Shown piece by piece: positions 55,794-63,240 of a stretch of 64,000 nt of DNA (the first letter of the stretch is position 1; every line of letters begins with the position of its first letter). The stretch covers positions 62,001 to 126,000 of the forward strand of contig CAJJCB010000015.1 in NCBI GenBank assembly GCA_905182565.1, given 5' to 3'. The notes beneath the pieces are model-generated. The model was given only the letters and a program-made list of their open reading frames with translations. It was not told where the DNA came from and made no database searches. This DNA is from Acidimicrobiaceae bacterium. Its GTDB lineage: Bacteria > Actinomycetota > Acidimicrobiia > Acidimicrobiales > Poriferisodalaceae. The translations under genes and the position numbers were made by a program.

Positions 55794-56417
55794 CTAATTT
55801 TCGCCCATCATTACTCCGTCAGACTTCAGATAAATAGAGTTCTTAGGACTTTTGAAGAGGTCCTGAACAGCAGGCAGAAATTCTTCAAGCTGCATGGATT
55901 GGTAAGTGGGATCGAAAGCAGGCTGATCATATTCTTGGCAAAATTCCACTGTGAGGTCATAGGCCTGATGTCCGGAAAAATCATCTCTCATGTTTCTGTC
56001 CATACCAAAATGGTGGAAGAAATTATAACCCTGAAAAATGCCGTGCTTCTCTACCATCCATAAATGGTCTTCAGACACAAAGGGCTTGAGAATTGCTACT
56101 GCAACATCAGGATGATTATAGGAGCCTAATGTATCGCCGATATCGTGTAACAACGCGCACACGACGTACTCGTCAGACTTATTCGCTCGCGCAGCGCGGG
56201 TAGCGGTTTGGACACTGTGCTCTAAGCGGTCAACTGAAAAGCCGCCGCAGTCTCCGTCTAGCAGTCGAAGGTGATCGATGACTCGATCTGTGAGACTCGC
56301 AGAAAAAACCTTGTTATGGGCTGCGATAATATCCCAATCAAGCTTGGTGGCTTCAGTCATTGCGCCAAACGTGGCACTTTGGGTAAGTAGTTCACTTGCT
56401 TCAGTTACGTCGGTCAT
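55794..56417 (-). CDS. HD-domain protein, possible PhnZ-like oxygenase
   Basis: 207 residues. An HD fold with candidate metal ligands H67, H91-D92 (VCALLHDIGD), H102 (YNHP), H125 (EKHGIFQ) and an Asp in YDQPAFDPTYQS near 164-169. This extra-His arrangement resembles mixed-valent diiron HD oxygenases such as PhnZ more than plain phosphohydrolases, but the assignment is by eye. No other phosphonate gene is nearby. Confidence 0.65.
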   Translation of the reverse strand: MTDVTEASELLTQSATFGAMTEATKLDWDIIAAHNKVFSASLTDRVIDHLRLLDGDCGGFSVDRLEHSVQTATRAARANKSDEYVVCALLHDIGDTLGSYNHPDVAVAILKPFVSEDHLWMVEKHGIFQGYNFFHHFGMDRNMRDDFSGHQAYDLTVEFCQEYDQPAFDPTYQSMQLEEFLPAVQDLFKSPKNSIYLKSDGVMMGEN

Positions 56418-56503
56418 GTTTCCCCCAGGAGACTAGAATCTATTAACCATGATAGATGCTGGCAACTGATGATGGTCGGGTCAGCTTGTTTTTCAACGGA
56501 TTA

Positions 56504-57328
56504 CTAGGGACGACTATCGGCCATCAATCCACCATCTGGGAAAATTATTTCTCCGGTCACAAAGCTCGATTCATCGCTACACAAGTATAGGCAAGCATTG
56601 GCGATGTCAGATGGCTCTCCAAGACGACGCAACGGTGTTTCTTTTGTTCTTGCTGTTACCCAAGCTTCATTATTTGTGGCTGCACCACTCATCGAAGTTC
56701 TGATGTATCCGGGTCCAACTGCGTTTACTCTTATGTTGTGTCGCGCTAACTCAATGGCCCCGCACTTTGTGAGCATCCAAACTCCAGCTTTTGAGACGCA
56801 ATAGTCAGAGGAACCCATCAATGCAGTTCGACCGGCCACTGAAGCTATATTGACTATCGCCCCACCGCCTGTGTTGATCATTTGGTTTGCCACCGCTTGA
56901 TTCGTGAGCATCACTCCCGTGAGGTTCACATCAATAACTCGTTGCCAATTCTCGAGTGACTTATTCAGTAGAAGCATGTCGCCCTTGTCATAACGGTCAG
57001 CCTTAGCTTGCTCATCGGGCTCTCTGCTCACATAGGCAGCGTGCGAAATCCCGGCGGCGGCAACACATACATCTATTCGCCCGAACTTCTCTACAGCACC
57101 TTGGACCATTGAGCTAACTTCTTCTGGCTGTGAGGTGTCTACGCCAATCCCGATTGCTTCACCGCCTGCGGCTATGACTTCGTCTACAACGGCATCTGCC
57201 CGTTCTGAGTTAAGGTCTGCAACAACTAGAGATGCTCCTTCAGCTGCGAACTTTAAGGCACACTCGCGTCCGATGCCTGATGCACCTCCTGTTATTAAAG
57301 CAACCTTATTTTCTAAACGTTGGCTCAT
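56504..57328 (-). CDS. Short-chain dehydrogenase/reductase
   Basis: 274 residues. Classical SDR: cofactor loop LITGGASGIGRECALKFA, acidic residue in VVADLN that suggests NAD preference, NIASVAGR, catalytic Tyr-Lys in YCVSKAG, and the end SFVTGEIIFPDGG. There is an insertion of about 15 residues near 100-125 (REPDEQAKADRYDKGDMLL). The substrate is unknown. It is the last gene of the minus-strand accessory cluster in transcriptional order. Confidence 0.9.
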   Translation of the reverse strand: MSQRLENKVALITGGASGIGRECALKFAAEGASLVVADLNSERADAVVDEVIAAGGEAIGIGVDTSQPEEVSSMVQGAVEKFGRIDVCVAAAGISHAAYVSREPDEQAKADRYDKGDMLLLNKSLENWQRVIDVNLTGVMLTNQAVANQMINTGGGAIVNIASVAGRTALMGSSDYCVSKAGVWMLTKCGAIELARHNIRVNAVGPGYIRTSMSGAATNNEAWVTARTKETPLRRLGEPSDIANACLYLCSDESSFVTGEIIFPDGGLMADSRP

Positions 57329-57760
57329 GATTCTCCCATGTAGCTAGTAATAGAACTACATTACGCAATTAGCCATGTCTTTGTCGCTCAACGCTGGTGG
57401 TAATGCGTCAGTGTCGCTACAAAACAGCCGTTCGTGTGTGCATAAAAATACAACACGAAAACTAAGCTGCGCAAGGGTTTAAGGCCAAGGGCTTCGGTTG
57501 TATTACTGGTTGGTGAGTCCAAACGCCGCAGTGTTGACATGGCTGCACCGCATTCACTAGTACACGTTGAGGTGCTCCTGACTAGAGAAGAAGCGTTGAG
57601 TGGCCTTCTCGCCATGCAAATGATTGTCAGCCGCAGGCATGAAGCGGCATAAACAAAAGAAGATCGGCCCCGAAGGACCGGAGAGATCTCGATGATATGA
57701 GAAGATTAACTTAGTGAACTAATGGAGTTCACAAAAATACTTTAAATTGAAGGCGGATAT
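57329..57760. other. Intergenic region with orphan minus-strand terminator
   Basis: A 430-base stretch without a recognised gene. A 37-codon plus-strand frame (57539-57652) and a longer minus-strand frame have no recognisable sequence. The region contains repeat copy A and a terminator-like hairpin that faces the minus strand but has no minus-strand gene upstream of it. Confidence 0.55.
57630..57681 (-). terminator. Repeat copy A with TTCG-loop terminator (orphan)
   Basis: On the minus strand a six-base stem CGGTCC/GGGCCG with TTCG tetraloop (plus-strand 57665-57680) is followed by a T-rich tract. The flanking segment CCGCAGGCATGAAGCGGCAT (57631-57650) is nearly repeated at copy B (58127 on). 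The nearest gene to its right (57761) is on the plus strand, so this terminator has no obvious client. Confidence 0.55.
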
Positions 57761-58024
57761 ATGCGATTCATGGTTGAGTACACAATCACTCCTGAGGCTA
57801 GAAATGAAGTACAAGCTCTATTCAAAGCAACCGGTGCAATGCCTCCGGCAGGTGTCGAACTGTTGGGTCGCTGGCATGACGCCGCATCTCTGAAAGGTTA
57901 CATGCTTTGCGAAACAGTTGACCCAGTGGGAATTGCAGTATGGCTCCAAGATTGGACCCATATGATGACTTTTAACGCCGTCTCAGTTGTTGATGATGAG
58001 CAGATGGCAGGAGTAATAAGCTAA
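57761..58024 (+). CDS. DUF3303-family small protein
   Basis: 87 residues, ribosome-binding site AAGGCGG before the ATG. It begins MRFMVEYTITPEARNEVQAL and has LLGRWHDAASLKGYMLCE and WLQDWTHMMTFNAVSVV, matching DUF3303, a predicted dimeric alpha/beta-barrel (ferredoxin-like) fold. The biochemical role is unknown. A strong terminator follows. It is one of several small barrel-like proteins in this part of the window. Confidence 0.75.
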   Translation: MRFMVEYTITPEARNEVQALFKATGAMPPAGVELLGRWHDAASLKGYMLCETVDPVGIAVWLQDWTHMMTFNAVSVVDDEQMAGVIS

Positions 58025-58050
58025 GACAGATATACCTCACAGAGCGTAAA

Positions 58051-58086
58051 TGGCTGGCCCTGCTGGGTCAGCCATCGTTTGTTTTG
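58051..58086 (+). terminator. Strong intrinsic terminator after the DUF3303 gene
   Basis: A ten-base stem (58051-58060 with 58065-58074, one G-T pair) and tetraloop TGCT are followed by a T-rich tract TCGTTTGTTTTG. Orientation and position fit the plus-strand gene ending at 58024. Confidence 0.85.
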
Positions 58087-58121
58087 CGCTCCCGCAAGGG
58101 GTGGTCTTATCAAATCGGTTT

Positions 58122-58177
58122 CCGTACCGCAGACATGAAGCTGCGTAAACAACAAAAGACCGCCCCGAAGGGCGGCC
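58122..58177 (-). terminator. Repeat copy B with TTCG-loop terminator
   Basis: On the minus strand a stem of about eight bases with TTCG loop (plus-strand arms 58158-58165 and 58170-58177) is followed by TCTTTTGTTG. It lies 37 bases after the minus-strand gene 58214-58813 and is its terminator. The adjacent sequence CCGCAGACATGAAGCTGCGT (58127 on) resembles copy A. Confidence 0.8.
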
Positions 58178-58213
58178 CAGTGCTCTATTGATACAAGTAT
58201 TTTTTTTCTTGTT

Positions 58214-58813
58214 TTAGGCTTTCCGGCTGAAGGATCGCTCCACGACTGTCAGTCCATTCGACGCAGCCGCGGCTTGAAAATCAGCATTTGCATAGAGGCC
58301 CTGAATTGCGCCTGCATATGCATCAAGTGAATCAACATAAAAGATTCCCAGGTATGTGCCCGTGGCTTGCCCAGCAGCTAACCCACGAATCGCGCGTGTG
58401 CCGTTCACGCCATTACCTACCAACGTTGCATCCACTACATCCATAACTCGTTGCGTGGCTTCTAAAGAGTGGTCTGTAGCTGTTTGGAAAACGCTGACTG
58501 CGTAAGCACCATCGCAGTCACCTCGTTCGTCAAGAATCTGACCGACGTTGGTCATCAACGGAACAGTTCCTGAAGCTTCCATCACGGCCACGAAACCTGG
58601 GTCCGTCATCCAAAGATGACGATGTGCATAATAAGAGTCCATGGAGTCCCAGATAGAACTAATCACTCCTTTGCCCGTCATTTCTCCGGTCAACGTAACT
58701 GAACCACGAACGGAACTAGCGCCTGCCTCTTTCATGAGGGGTGTTGCTGCCGCTGTTACATCGCCCACTTTGGACGGATCTCCGTCTCCCACAGTAAAAA
58801 ACATATACGACAC
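58214..58813 (-). CDS. Tandem dimeric alpha/beta-barrel (ABM-like) protein
   Basis: 199 residues made of two related halves of about 95 residues. The first has YMFFTVGDGDPSKVGDV, the second YAVSVFQTATDHSLEATQ; both continue with a strand-helix-strand pattern and end near DPGFVAVM and ADFQAAA respectively. This is the layout of fused ferredoxin-like ABM domains, as found in monooxygenase-like and NIPSNAP-like proteins. I recognise no named family. Function unknown; the fused halves would form an intramolecular barrel. Confidence 0.65.
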   Translation of the reverse strand: MSYMFFTVGDGDPSKVGDVTAAATPLMKEAGASSVRGSVTLTGEMTGKGVISSIWDSMDSYYAHRHLWMTDPGFVAVMEASGTVPLMTNVGQILDERGDCDGAYAVSVFQTATDHSLEATQRVMDVVDATLVGNGVNGTRAIRGLAAGQATGTYLGIFYVDSLDAYAGAIQGLYANADFQAAAASNGLTVVERSFSRKA

Positions 58814-58941
58814 GATTTACACCTTTCCAACTATCAGTTATGCGAATGGCCCACGACCAATCAGTAGGGCGCAACCTTAGCCTTGATTTGTATCGCAAGA
58901 ACAAGAACAACGGCAGTTCAGATATCTTTCGCTAGCACAAC

Positions 58942-58970
58942 AAAAAAAGACCGGCCCCGAAGGACCGGCC
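58942..58970 (-). terminator. Repeat copy C: TTCG-loop terminator
   Basis: On the minus strand GGCCGGTCC-TTCG-GGGCCGGTC is followed by seven T residues, a textbook terminator. It follows the short minus-strand frame at 58995-59267. Confidence 0.88.
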
Positions 58971-58994
58971 AAATTTCAGCTCAAAAGACCTCAG

Positions 58995-59267
58995 CTATTT
59001 CATGAACATGACTATACCGATCGACCCACTGACGCTTTCTACAGGAGCATCGGGACCGAGAGCCCGGTCTCCAAATAGCTCTTGGAATTCAGGGTCCTCA
59101 AAGAATACGTCAGTTGCCTTTCCGTACTCCTCTAGAAAGGTTCGAAAGGCCGCAACTCTGCAACTGCTAGTTTGCACTCTTGAGACACTAGAAGTTGATA
59201 AACCAACCTCGGATGTCGCATGTTCAGCTGAGCATTGCGGCTCAACATGTTTTTGATTGCCGCTCAA
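58995..59267 (-). pseudogene. Probable C-terminal remnant of an ABM-like protein
   Basis: A 90-codon frame. Only the last 55 residues look like protein: FRTFLEEYGKATDVFFEDPE, then a short loop and the ending VSGSIGIVMFMK, which resembles the end of an alpha/beta-barrel domain (compare DPGFVAVM in the gene at 58214). The first 35 residues are low-quality and give no fold. The next gene begins about 110 bases away, leaving no room for the missing N-terminus. The terminator behind it is intact. Either a truncated gene or a short functional one. Confidence 0.4.
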
Positions 59268-59379
59268 CTTTGATGTTCTCTTAACGCCTATACAGTAGTT
59301 GTTGGATGAGAAAATATGCTGCTACTCGCAACGCCTGTCTGGTTTTTGGCGATGGTCCTCCTGATTGCATGGTGAGGCC

Positions 59380-60879
59380 ATGAGCAACGACGCTAAAAAG
59401 ACCATCTGGATTTTCGGAGATCAACTCAATCTTAACATCAGCTCACTTCACGGCCAGATGCCAGATGACTGTCGAATTTTGATAGTAGAAAGCCTGCAAA
59501 AGATACAGTCCAAGAATTGGCATGCCCAACGACAGCATGTAGTCATCTCAGCGATGATGCACTTCGCTGAAGAACTCCGAGAAAAGGGGTTTGAGGTTGA
59601 TTACCAATTGGCGACGTCTTTTCAGAAGGGCTTAGAAAAACACCGTCAAGATAATGCGGTAACTGAAGTCTCAGCGATGGAGCCGTCAAGTTGGAAATGT
59701 CGTGAATTCCTTGAAAAAAACGGAATTCGGATAATCCCTAATAATCAGTTTCTCTGCAGCTATTTCGATTTTGCTGAATGGTCCAAGTCTCGTAAACAGC
59801 TGCGACTCGAAGATTTTTATAGGTGGCAACGCAAGCGTCTCGGAATATTAATGGGCGATGGAGGGCCAGCGGGTGGAAATTGGAACTTCGATTCCGAGAA
59901 CAGAGAACCGCCCCCAAAAGATGGGAGAGACTGGCCCTCACTGGCAAAGTTTCCTCTAGATACAATCGACGAAGTTGTCCTCCGTCGATTATCTGATGGG
60001 TGGGGTAAATCTCCAGAAGGAATATGGCCAGTCACGAGGGCACAAGCACTAGTCAGACTGCAAGAATTTATAGATACTGGACTGCCCCAATTTGGAATTT
60101 ATGAAGACGCCATGTTGGCAAGCGAATGGAAGTTATCCCACTCCTGCCTAAGTTCATCACTTAATTTAGGTTTGTTGCACCCACGCGAAGTATTGGCAGC
60201 GGCCGAAAAAGCATACAGTGACGGTGCTGCACCGCTAAATAGCGTGGAAGGCTTCATACGTCAGATACTGGGTTGGCGGGAGTACGTCTGGGGTTTGTAT
60301 TGGCTTTGGATGCCTGACTACGCAGAATCTAATTTTTTTGGTGCGGATCAGGCTGTTCCGCCGGTGTTTTTGGGGGTCACTGAGACCAACATGAGGTGTG
60401 TCAGCTCAGCCGTGGGTCACCTTCGAGACTACGGATATACACATCACATAGAACGGCTCATGATCTTCGGAAATCTCGCCCTTACGGCAGGGATAAACCC
60501 ACAAGCGATGACAGAGTGGATGACTGCCGCATTTGTCGATAGCTCGCAGTGGGTAATGGTCCCAAACGTAGTTGGGATGGCGTTGTACGCCGATGGTGGT
60601 TCGATGTCTACCAAGCCCTACGCGAGCGGTGGTGCCTACATCAATCGAATGAGCGATTCTTGTCAAACCTGCAGCTTCAATCCTAAGAAGCGCGTCGGGG
60701 AAGACGCATGCCCCTTCACCACTCTCTACTGGGACTTCTTGGACCGCAACAGGGACCAGTTAAGTTCTAACCATCGGCTAGCACTTCAATATGGCAACCT
60801 CGATCGCCTCAATGACATAGATCAAATTCGCGAAAGAGCCATTGACGTGCGCGAACGTCTAGCAATCGGAGATTTATGA
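59380..60879 (+). CDS. FeS-type bacterial photolyase/cryptochrome (DPRP family)
   Basis: 499 residues from the ATG at 59380; a TTG at 59365 would add five. It matches the deoxyribodipyrimidine photolyase-related (FeS-BCP) family, which repairs (6-4) photoproducts with FAD, a lumazine-type antenna and a 4Fe-4S cluster. Visible: N-terminal antenna domain (WIFGDQLNLNISSL), then the helical FAD domain with FIRQILGWREYVWGLYWLWM, HHIERLMIFGNLALTAG, and GGAYINRMSDSC. Four Cys are in place for the cluster: NMRCVSS, CQTC and DACPF. It suggests exposure to sunlight. Confidence 0.92.
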   Translation: MSNDAKKTIWIFGDQLNLNISSLHGQMPDDCRILIVESLQKIQSKNWHAQRQHVVISAMMHFAEELREKGFEVDYQLATSFQKGLEKHRQDNAVTEVSAMEPSSWKCREFLEKNGIRIIPNNQFLCSYFDFAEWSKSRKQLRLEDFYRWQRKRLGILMGDGGPAGGNWNFDSENREPPPKDGRDWPSLAKFPLDTIDEVVLRRLSDGWGKSPEGIWPVTRAQALVRLQEFIDTGLPQFGIYEDAMLASEWKLSHSCLSSSLNLGLLHPREVLAAAEKAYSDGAAPLNSVEGFIRQILGWREYVWGLYWLWMPDYAESNFFGADQAVPPVFLGVTETNMRCVSSAVGHLRDYGYTHHIERLMIFGNLALTAGINPQAMTEWMTAAFVDSSQWVMVPNVVGMALYADGGSMSTKPYASGGAYINRMSDSCQTCSFNPKKRVGEDACPFTTLYWDFLDRNRDQLSSNHRLALQYGNLDRLNDIDQIRERAIDVRERLAIGDL

Positions 60880-61339
60880 GTTACTTGCGAGAAGTAAGGC
60901 AACGAATCCGACATAAACAGGCTTAACTCTTTTGAGTTCTTCCGCAGGTTTCACCCCGCTTAGCCAAATATCAACTTAGGACCATAAACATTATTTAGTG
61001 GTGCGGGATTCTCGGCGCACCCCCAGGTAACTCAGCGCAGATTTAAGTTGTTAGTCGAGTTGTTGGCGAGCCTGTGGGGAGCGAGACACCTATAAACCAT
61101 TCGAAATAGCCATAGCTCACTTGAAGTCAAATCGCAGTGTCTATAAGAAAAGCCTTGCAATCAATGGGTTAGTCAAAGTGCCAGACAATGCATAGATCAC
61201 AGGAAGGTGCACTAGTGTCTATAGATCATCCCGGGTGTCACCAGATTACCTATATCTATGAAACATAAATAAGAGGCTGTCTATGACAAAACGCTAAGAC
61301 CTTAAGCTAAGAGTTCTACCATTTTAGAAAACCCAGAGA
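60880..61339. other. Intergenic region, no gene seen
   Basis: About 460 bases between the photolyase and the lipoprotein gene. I find no gene, tRNA or clear terminator. The only regularity is the word GTGTCTATA at 61138-61146 and 61215-61223, with TGTCTAT again at 61279. Confidence 0.55.
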
Positions 61340-62161
61340 CTAAGACTCTTCGATTTTCTCAACAGCATCGCTATCGAGTCCCATCGCATGACCGAGAGGT
61401 TGCGACACCTGGCCGTAGTTGCACCAGTAGGCGCCATCTGAAAGCGGGAAAAGAACTCCCTCCCCGAGTTCGCTGTCAGCACAGTCGGCAGAGGAGTAAC
61501 CATCGAGGTCGCCGAAGGGTATACAAAGGAAACCTTGCTCGGTTCCGAAGCCGCCAACACCCCAACATGTGCCCTCGCCGGTTGAGGTAGTAGTGATCAC
61601 AGCGACACCGTCGCTGTCGAAGGTGGCTATAGCAGGTGGGGAGCACTGCTGTTGGCCGGCCTGGGCGGCGAAGAAATCCCAGGCAGAAGTTGTAGTACAT
61701 GCTAAGGCATAAATTGGCGATTCCGTGAAGTTTTCCAGCGTCAACGTGACCGAGAAATCGGTGCCTTCGGGCACATTAATCGATTCGATATCGGCTGAAA
61801 CCCAGGGTTGGGTGTCCCAGTCCCAGCTTTGCAGGGAGCGGATGAGAGCCTGATCGATGTAACTGAGAGCCGCAAATTCCGGAGTAGCATCGCCGGCGAT
61901 TGCTGGTCCCTCAGACCCAATCTGATCGCTTTCTTGGTCCTCCTCAACCATCGCCCCAGATTCTTCTGTGGAGCCCTCGTCTGAATCATCTGCGCCTGAA
62001 TCATCTGCGCCTGAATCATCCGGCTCTGAATCAGCTGCGACCGCCTCTTGAACTGCCTCAGGGGGACTTGCAGGCTCCGCAGTCTCAGATGTTCCACAAG
62101 AAGAGAGCACGCAAAGAGCAACGAGAAGCGGCAAAAACAGAAGCGGGGATTTTTTCGGCAC
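61340..62161 (-). CDS. Secreted lipoprotein with acidic repeats
   Basis: 273 residues. Lipoprotein signal peptide with positive PKK start, hydrophobic core and lipobox LSSC (Cys22). A long acidic linker (about 25-95) is rich in Glu, Asp, Ser and Ala, with five-residue repeats PDDSG-ADDSG-ADDSD. A Cys-rich globular C-domain (about 100-265) follows with at least five Cys, which suggests disulfide bonds outside the membrane. I do not recognise the domain. Confidence 0.7.
   Translation of the reverse strand: MPKKSPLLFLPLLVALCVLSSCGTSETAEPASPPEAVQEAVAADSEPDDSGADDSGADDSDEGSTEESGAMVEEDQESDQIGSEGPAIAGDATPEFAALSYIDQALIRSLQSWDWDTQPWVSADIESINVPEGTDFSVTLTLENFTESPIYALACTTTSAWDFFAAQAGQQQCSPPAIATFDSDGVAVITTTSTGEGTCWGVGGFGTEQGFLCIPFGDLDGYSSADCADSELGEGVLFPLSDGAYWCNYGQVSQPLGHAMGLDSDAVEKIEES
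61981..62040 (-). repeat. 15-base tandem repeat in the lipoprotein gene
   Basis: Four 15-base units starting CTGAATCA; the first two are identical (CTGAATCATCTGCGC) and the others degenerate. They encode the five-residue acidic repeat of the lipoprotein linker. The period is a multiple of three, so slippage would change linker length without breaking the frame. Confidence 0.8.
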
Positions 62162-62545
62162 AATACCACCTTAGATCGTTGGGAATAAGCGAATTCTAAC
62201 AGGCTTGGTTGAGTTTGGAGTTCCCCCGCTTTGTGAGATGGGGTTGTTTGTTAGTTCGTCATGCTGCTGATGCATGCGTAATCTCTACATAAAAACTCGC
62301 TCTATGTTCACGGCCTAGTGTTCACAGCTAGAAACGCTAAAAATGCTCCTTCTGTACTGGCTCCTAAGAGATTTCTACGAGAGTTAAGCGGTACTTCTAC
62401 CTCAGTTCTCCATTGTAAATAGACCTCTTTCTGAGGAGGGGGACACAGGTTCGAGTCCTACAGCGCTAGTAACGGTAAACGTAACCCCCCTCAATAATCA
62501 GACTTCATTAGTGCATGCAAGAATCCAACACAAGAGCCCTATGTA
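62162..62545. other. Non-coding stretch at the mobile-element boundary
   Basis: About 380 bases with no gene. It holds the tRNA-3'-end-like sequence described below. I see no complete tRNA and no terminator for the lipoprotein gene here because that gene reads in the opposite direction. Confidence 0.5.
62439..62468 (+). other. tRNA-3'-end-like segment, possible attachment site
   Basis: The sequence around GGTTCGAGTCC (62448-62458) has the T-loop TTCGAGT closed by AGG/CCT. The two outer base pairs of the T-stem are mismatched, and no matching acceptor, D or anticodon arms could be built upstream. It is followed at 62546 by a recombinase fragment. Such partial tRNA ends typically mark integration sites. 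Confidence 0.35.
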
Positions 62546-62656
62546 ATGGGTATGAAACGAGATTCCACAGCAGCGATCTATATTCGCAAGAGCACTAAGC
62601 AAGAAGATGGTCGCTCATTAAAAGGTCAGGAGCAGGACTGTCAGGACAGGGCCTAG
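62546..62656 (+). pseudogene. Truncated serine recombinase (resolvase/integrase) N-terminus
   Basis: 36 codons ending at TAG 62654-62656. The peptide has AAIYIRKSTKQ and RSLKGQEQDCQ, the start of the serine recombinase catalytic domain; the Ser of RKST is the nucleophile position. Full-length enzymes have 180 to over 500 residues; here the rest of the catalytic domain and the DNA-binding part are missing after the stop. It is a decayed integrase or resolvase and supports a mobile-element origin for the region to its right. Confidence 0.7.
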
Positions 62657-62741
62657 GTAAAAACAAAGTAATTAACTTTCATAGGGTTAACAGGAGATGG
62701 GGGCCGCTCCAATATTGAGGCAAGCTGCCGCCATGACCCAC

Positions 62742-62757
62742 CCCCCGTTTTTGGGGG
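62742..62757. other. Short GC hairpin between recombinase remnant and small membrane ORFs
   Basis: CCCCC-GTTTTT-GGGGG at 62742-62757 without a T-run on the plus strand. It may be a terminator remnant or a chance hairpin. Confidence 0.3.
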
Positions 62758-62850
62758 AATAGTTGCTCTACTATTTATTTCCCTAAACAATCGCCAGGTG
62801 TTCAGATTGCAGAACTAATATCTGTTCATGAAGGACAACGACGGAACATC

Positions 62851-63021
62851 ATGATCAACCTGAAAAATGTTGGTAACGGCATGATGATTGCGTCTTGCGT
62901 CCTATTAGTCGTAAAGAGTGGGCAATTACGACCAGGACCAGGTTGGTTTATTCCGGCTCTGTTCGTTGGAGGATTTGTTATGGTCATCGCCAACGGAATG
63001 AAAGGCAGACGCCGAGCATGA
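62851..63021 (+). CDS. Small two-helix membrane protein, copy 1
   Basis: 56 residues from ATG 62851. Two hydrophobic segments, about residues 10-22 and 32-50, with a basic end (GMKGRRRA). It resembles the next gene in layout and in sequence around the second helix (GFVMVIANGMKG versus GFVLMVINNFKG). An ATG at 62828 starts MKDND like copy 2, but a one-base deletion relative to copy 2 sends it to a stop after eight codons, so this copy now starts 23 bases later. It overlaps copy 2 by ATGA. Confidence 0.5.
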   Translation: MINLKNVGNGMMIASCVLLVVKSGQLRPGPGWFIPALFVGGFVMVIANGMKGRRRA

Positions 63022-63200
63022 AAGACAACGACCGCAACGCGATAATCAACTTCAGATATGTTGGCGGGTTTCTGCTAGTTGCAGCGATTGTCTTATCTTT
63101 TATTTTGGAGAAGTCGCCACTATCTCAAGGCGCTGTTTTTTTCATGGGTCTTACAGGATTCGTTCTGATGGTCATTAATAACTTCAAAGGCACACGCTGA
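63018..63200 (+). CDS. Small two-helix membrane protein, copy 2
   Basis: 60 residues, starting MKDNDRNAIINFRYVGG. Two membrane helices (about 15-31 and 39-54) separated by a short loop, basic end KGTR. Its ATG overlaps the stop of copy 1. The family is not recognised; small two-helix proteins of this type occur in mobile elements as holin-like or toxin-like peptides, but nothing here decides that. Confidence 0.55.
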   Translation: MKDNDRNAIINFRYVGGFLLVAAIVLSFILEKSPLSQGAVFFMGLTGFVLMVINNFKGTR

Positions 63201-63207
63201 AGAATTA

Positions 63208-63237
63208 AAACAACGGGGCGCTACTACCGCACCCCGC
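63208..63237 (-). terminator. Minus-strand terminator after the 52-residue ORF
   Basis: On the minus strand CGGGG and CCCCG arms enclose a 13-base loop and are followed by TTGTTTTAA. It follows the 63241-63399 frame by a few bases. Confidence 0.5.
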
Positions 63238-63240
63238 TGT

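Noticed and set aside
57388-57615. A 75-codon minus-strand frame upstream of repeat copy A
   Set aside because: Low-complexity Ser/Thr/Arg composition, no motif, no ribosome-binding site; and terminator A lies on the wrong side of it.
62392-62470. A complete tRNA gene
   Set aside because: Only the T-loop region looks tRNA-like. The acceptor, D and anticodon arms could not be built and the T-stem has two mismatches.
62895-63017. N-terminal extension of small membrane protein copy 2
   Set aside because: The longer frame reads copy 1 in the wrong frame. ATG 63018 gives the start that matches copy 1's original start MKDND.
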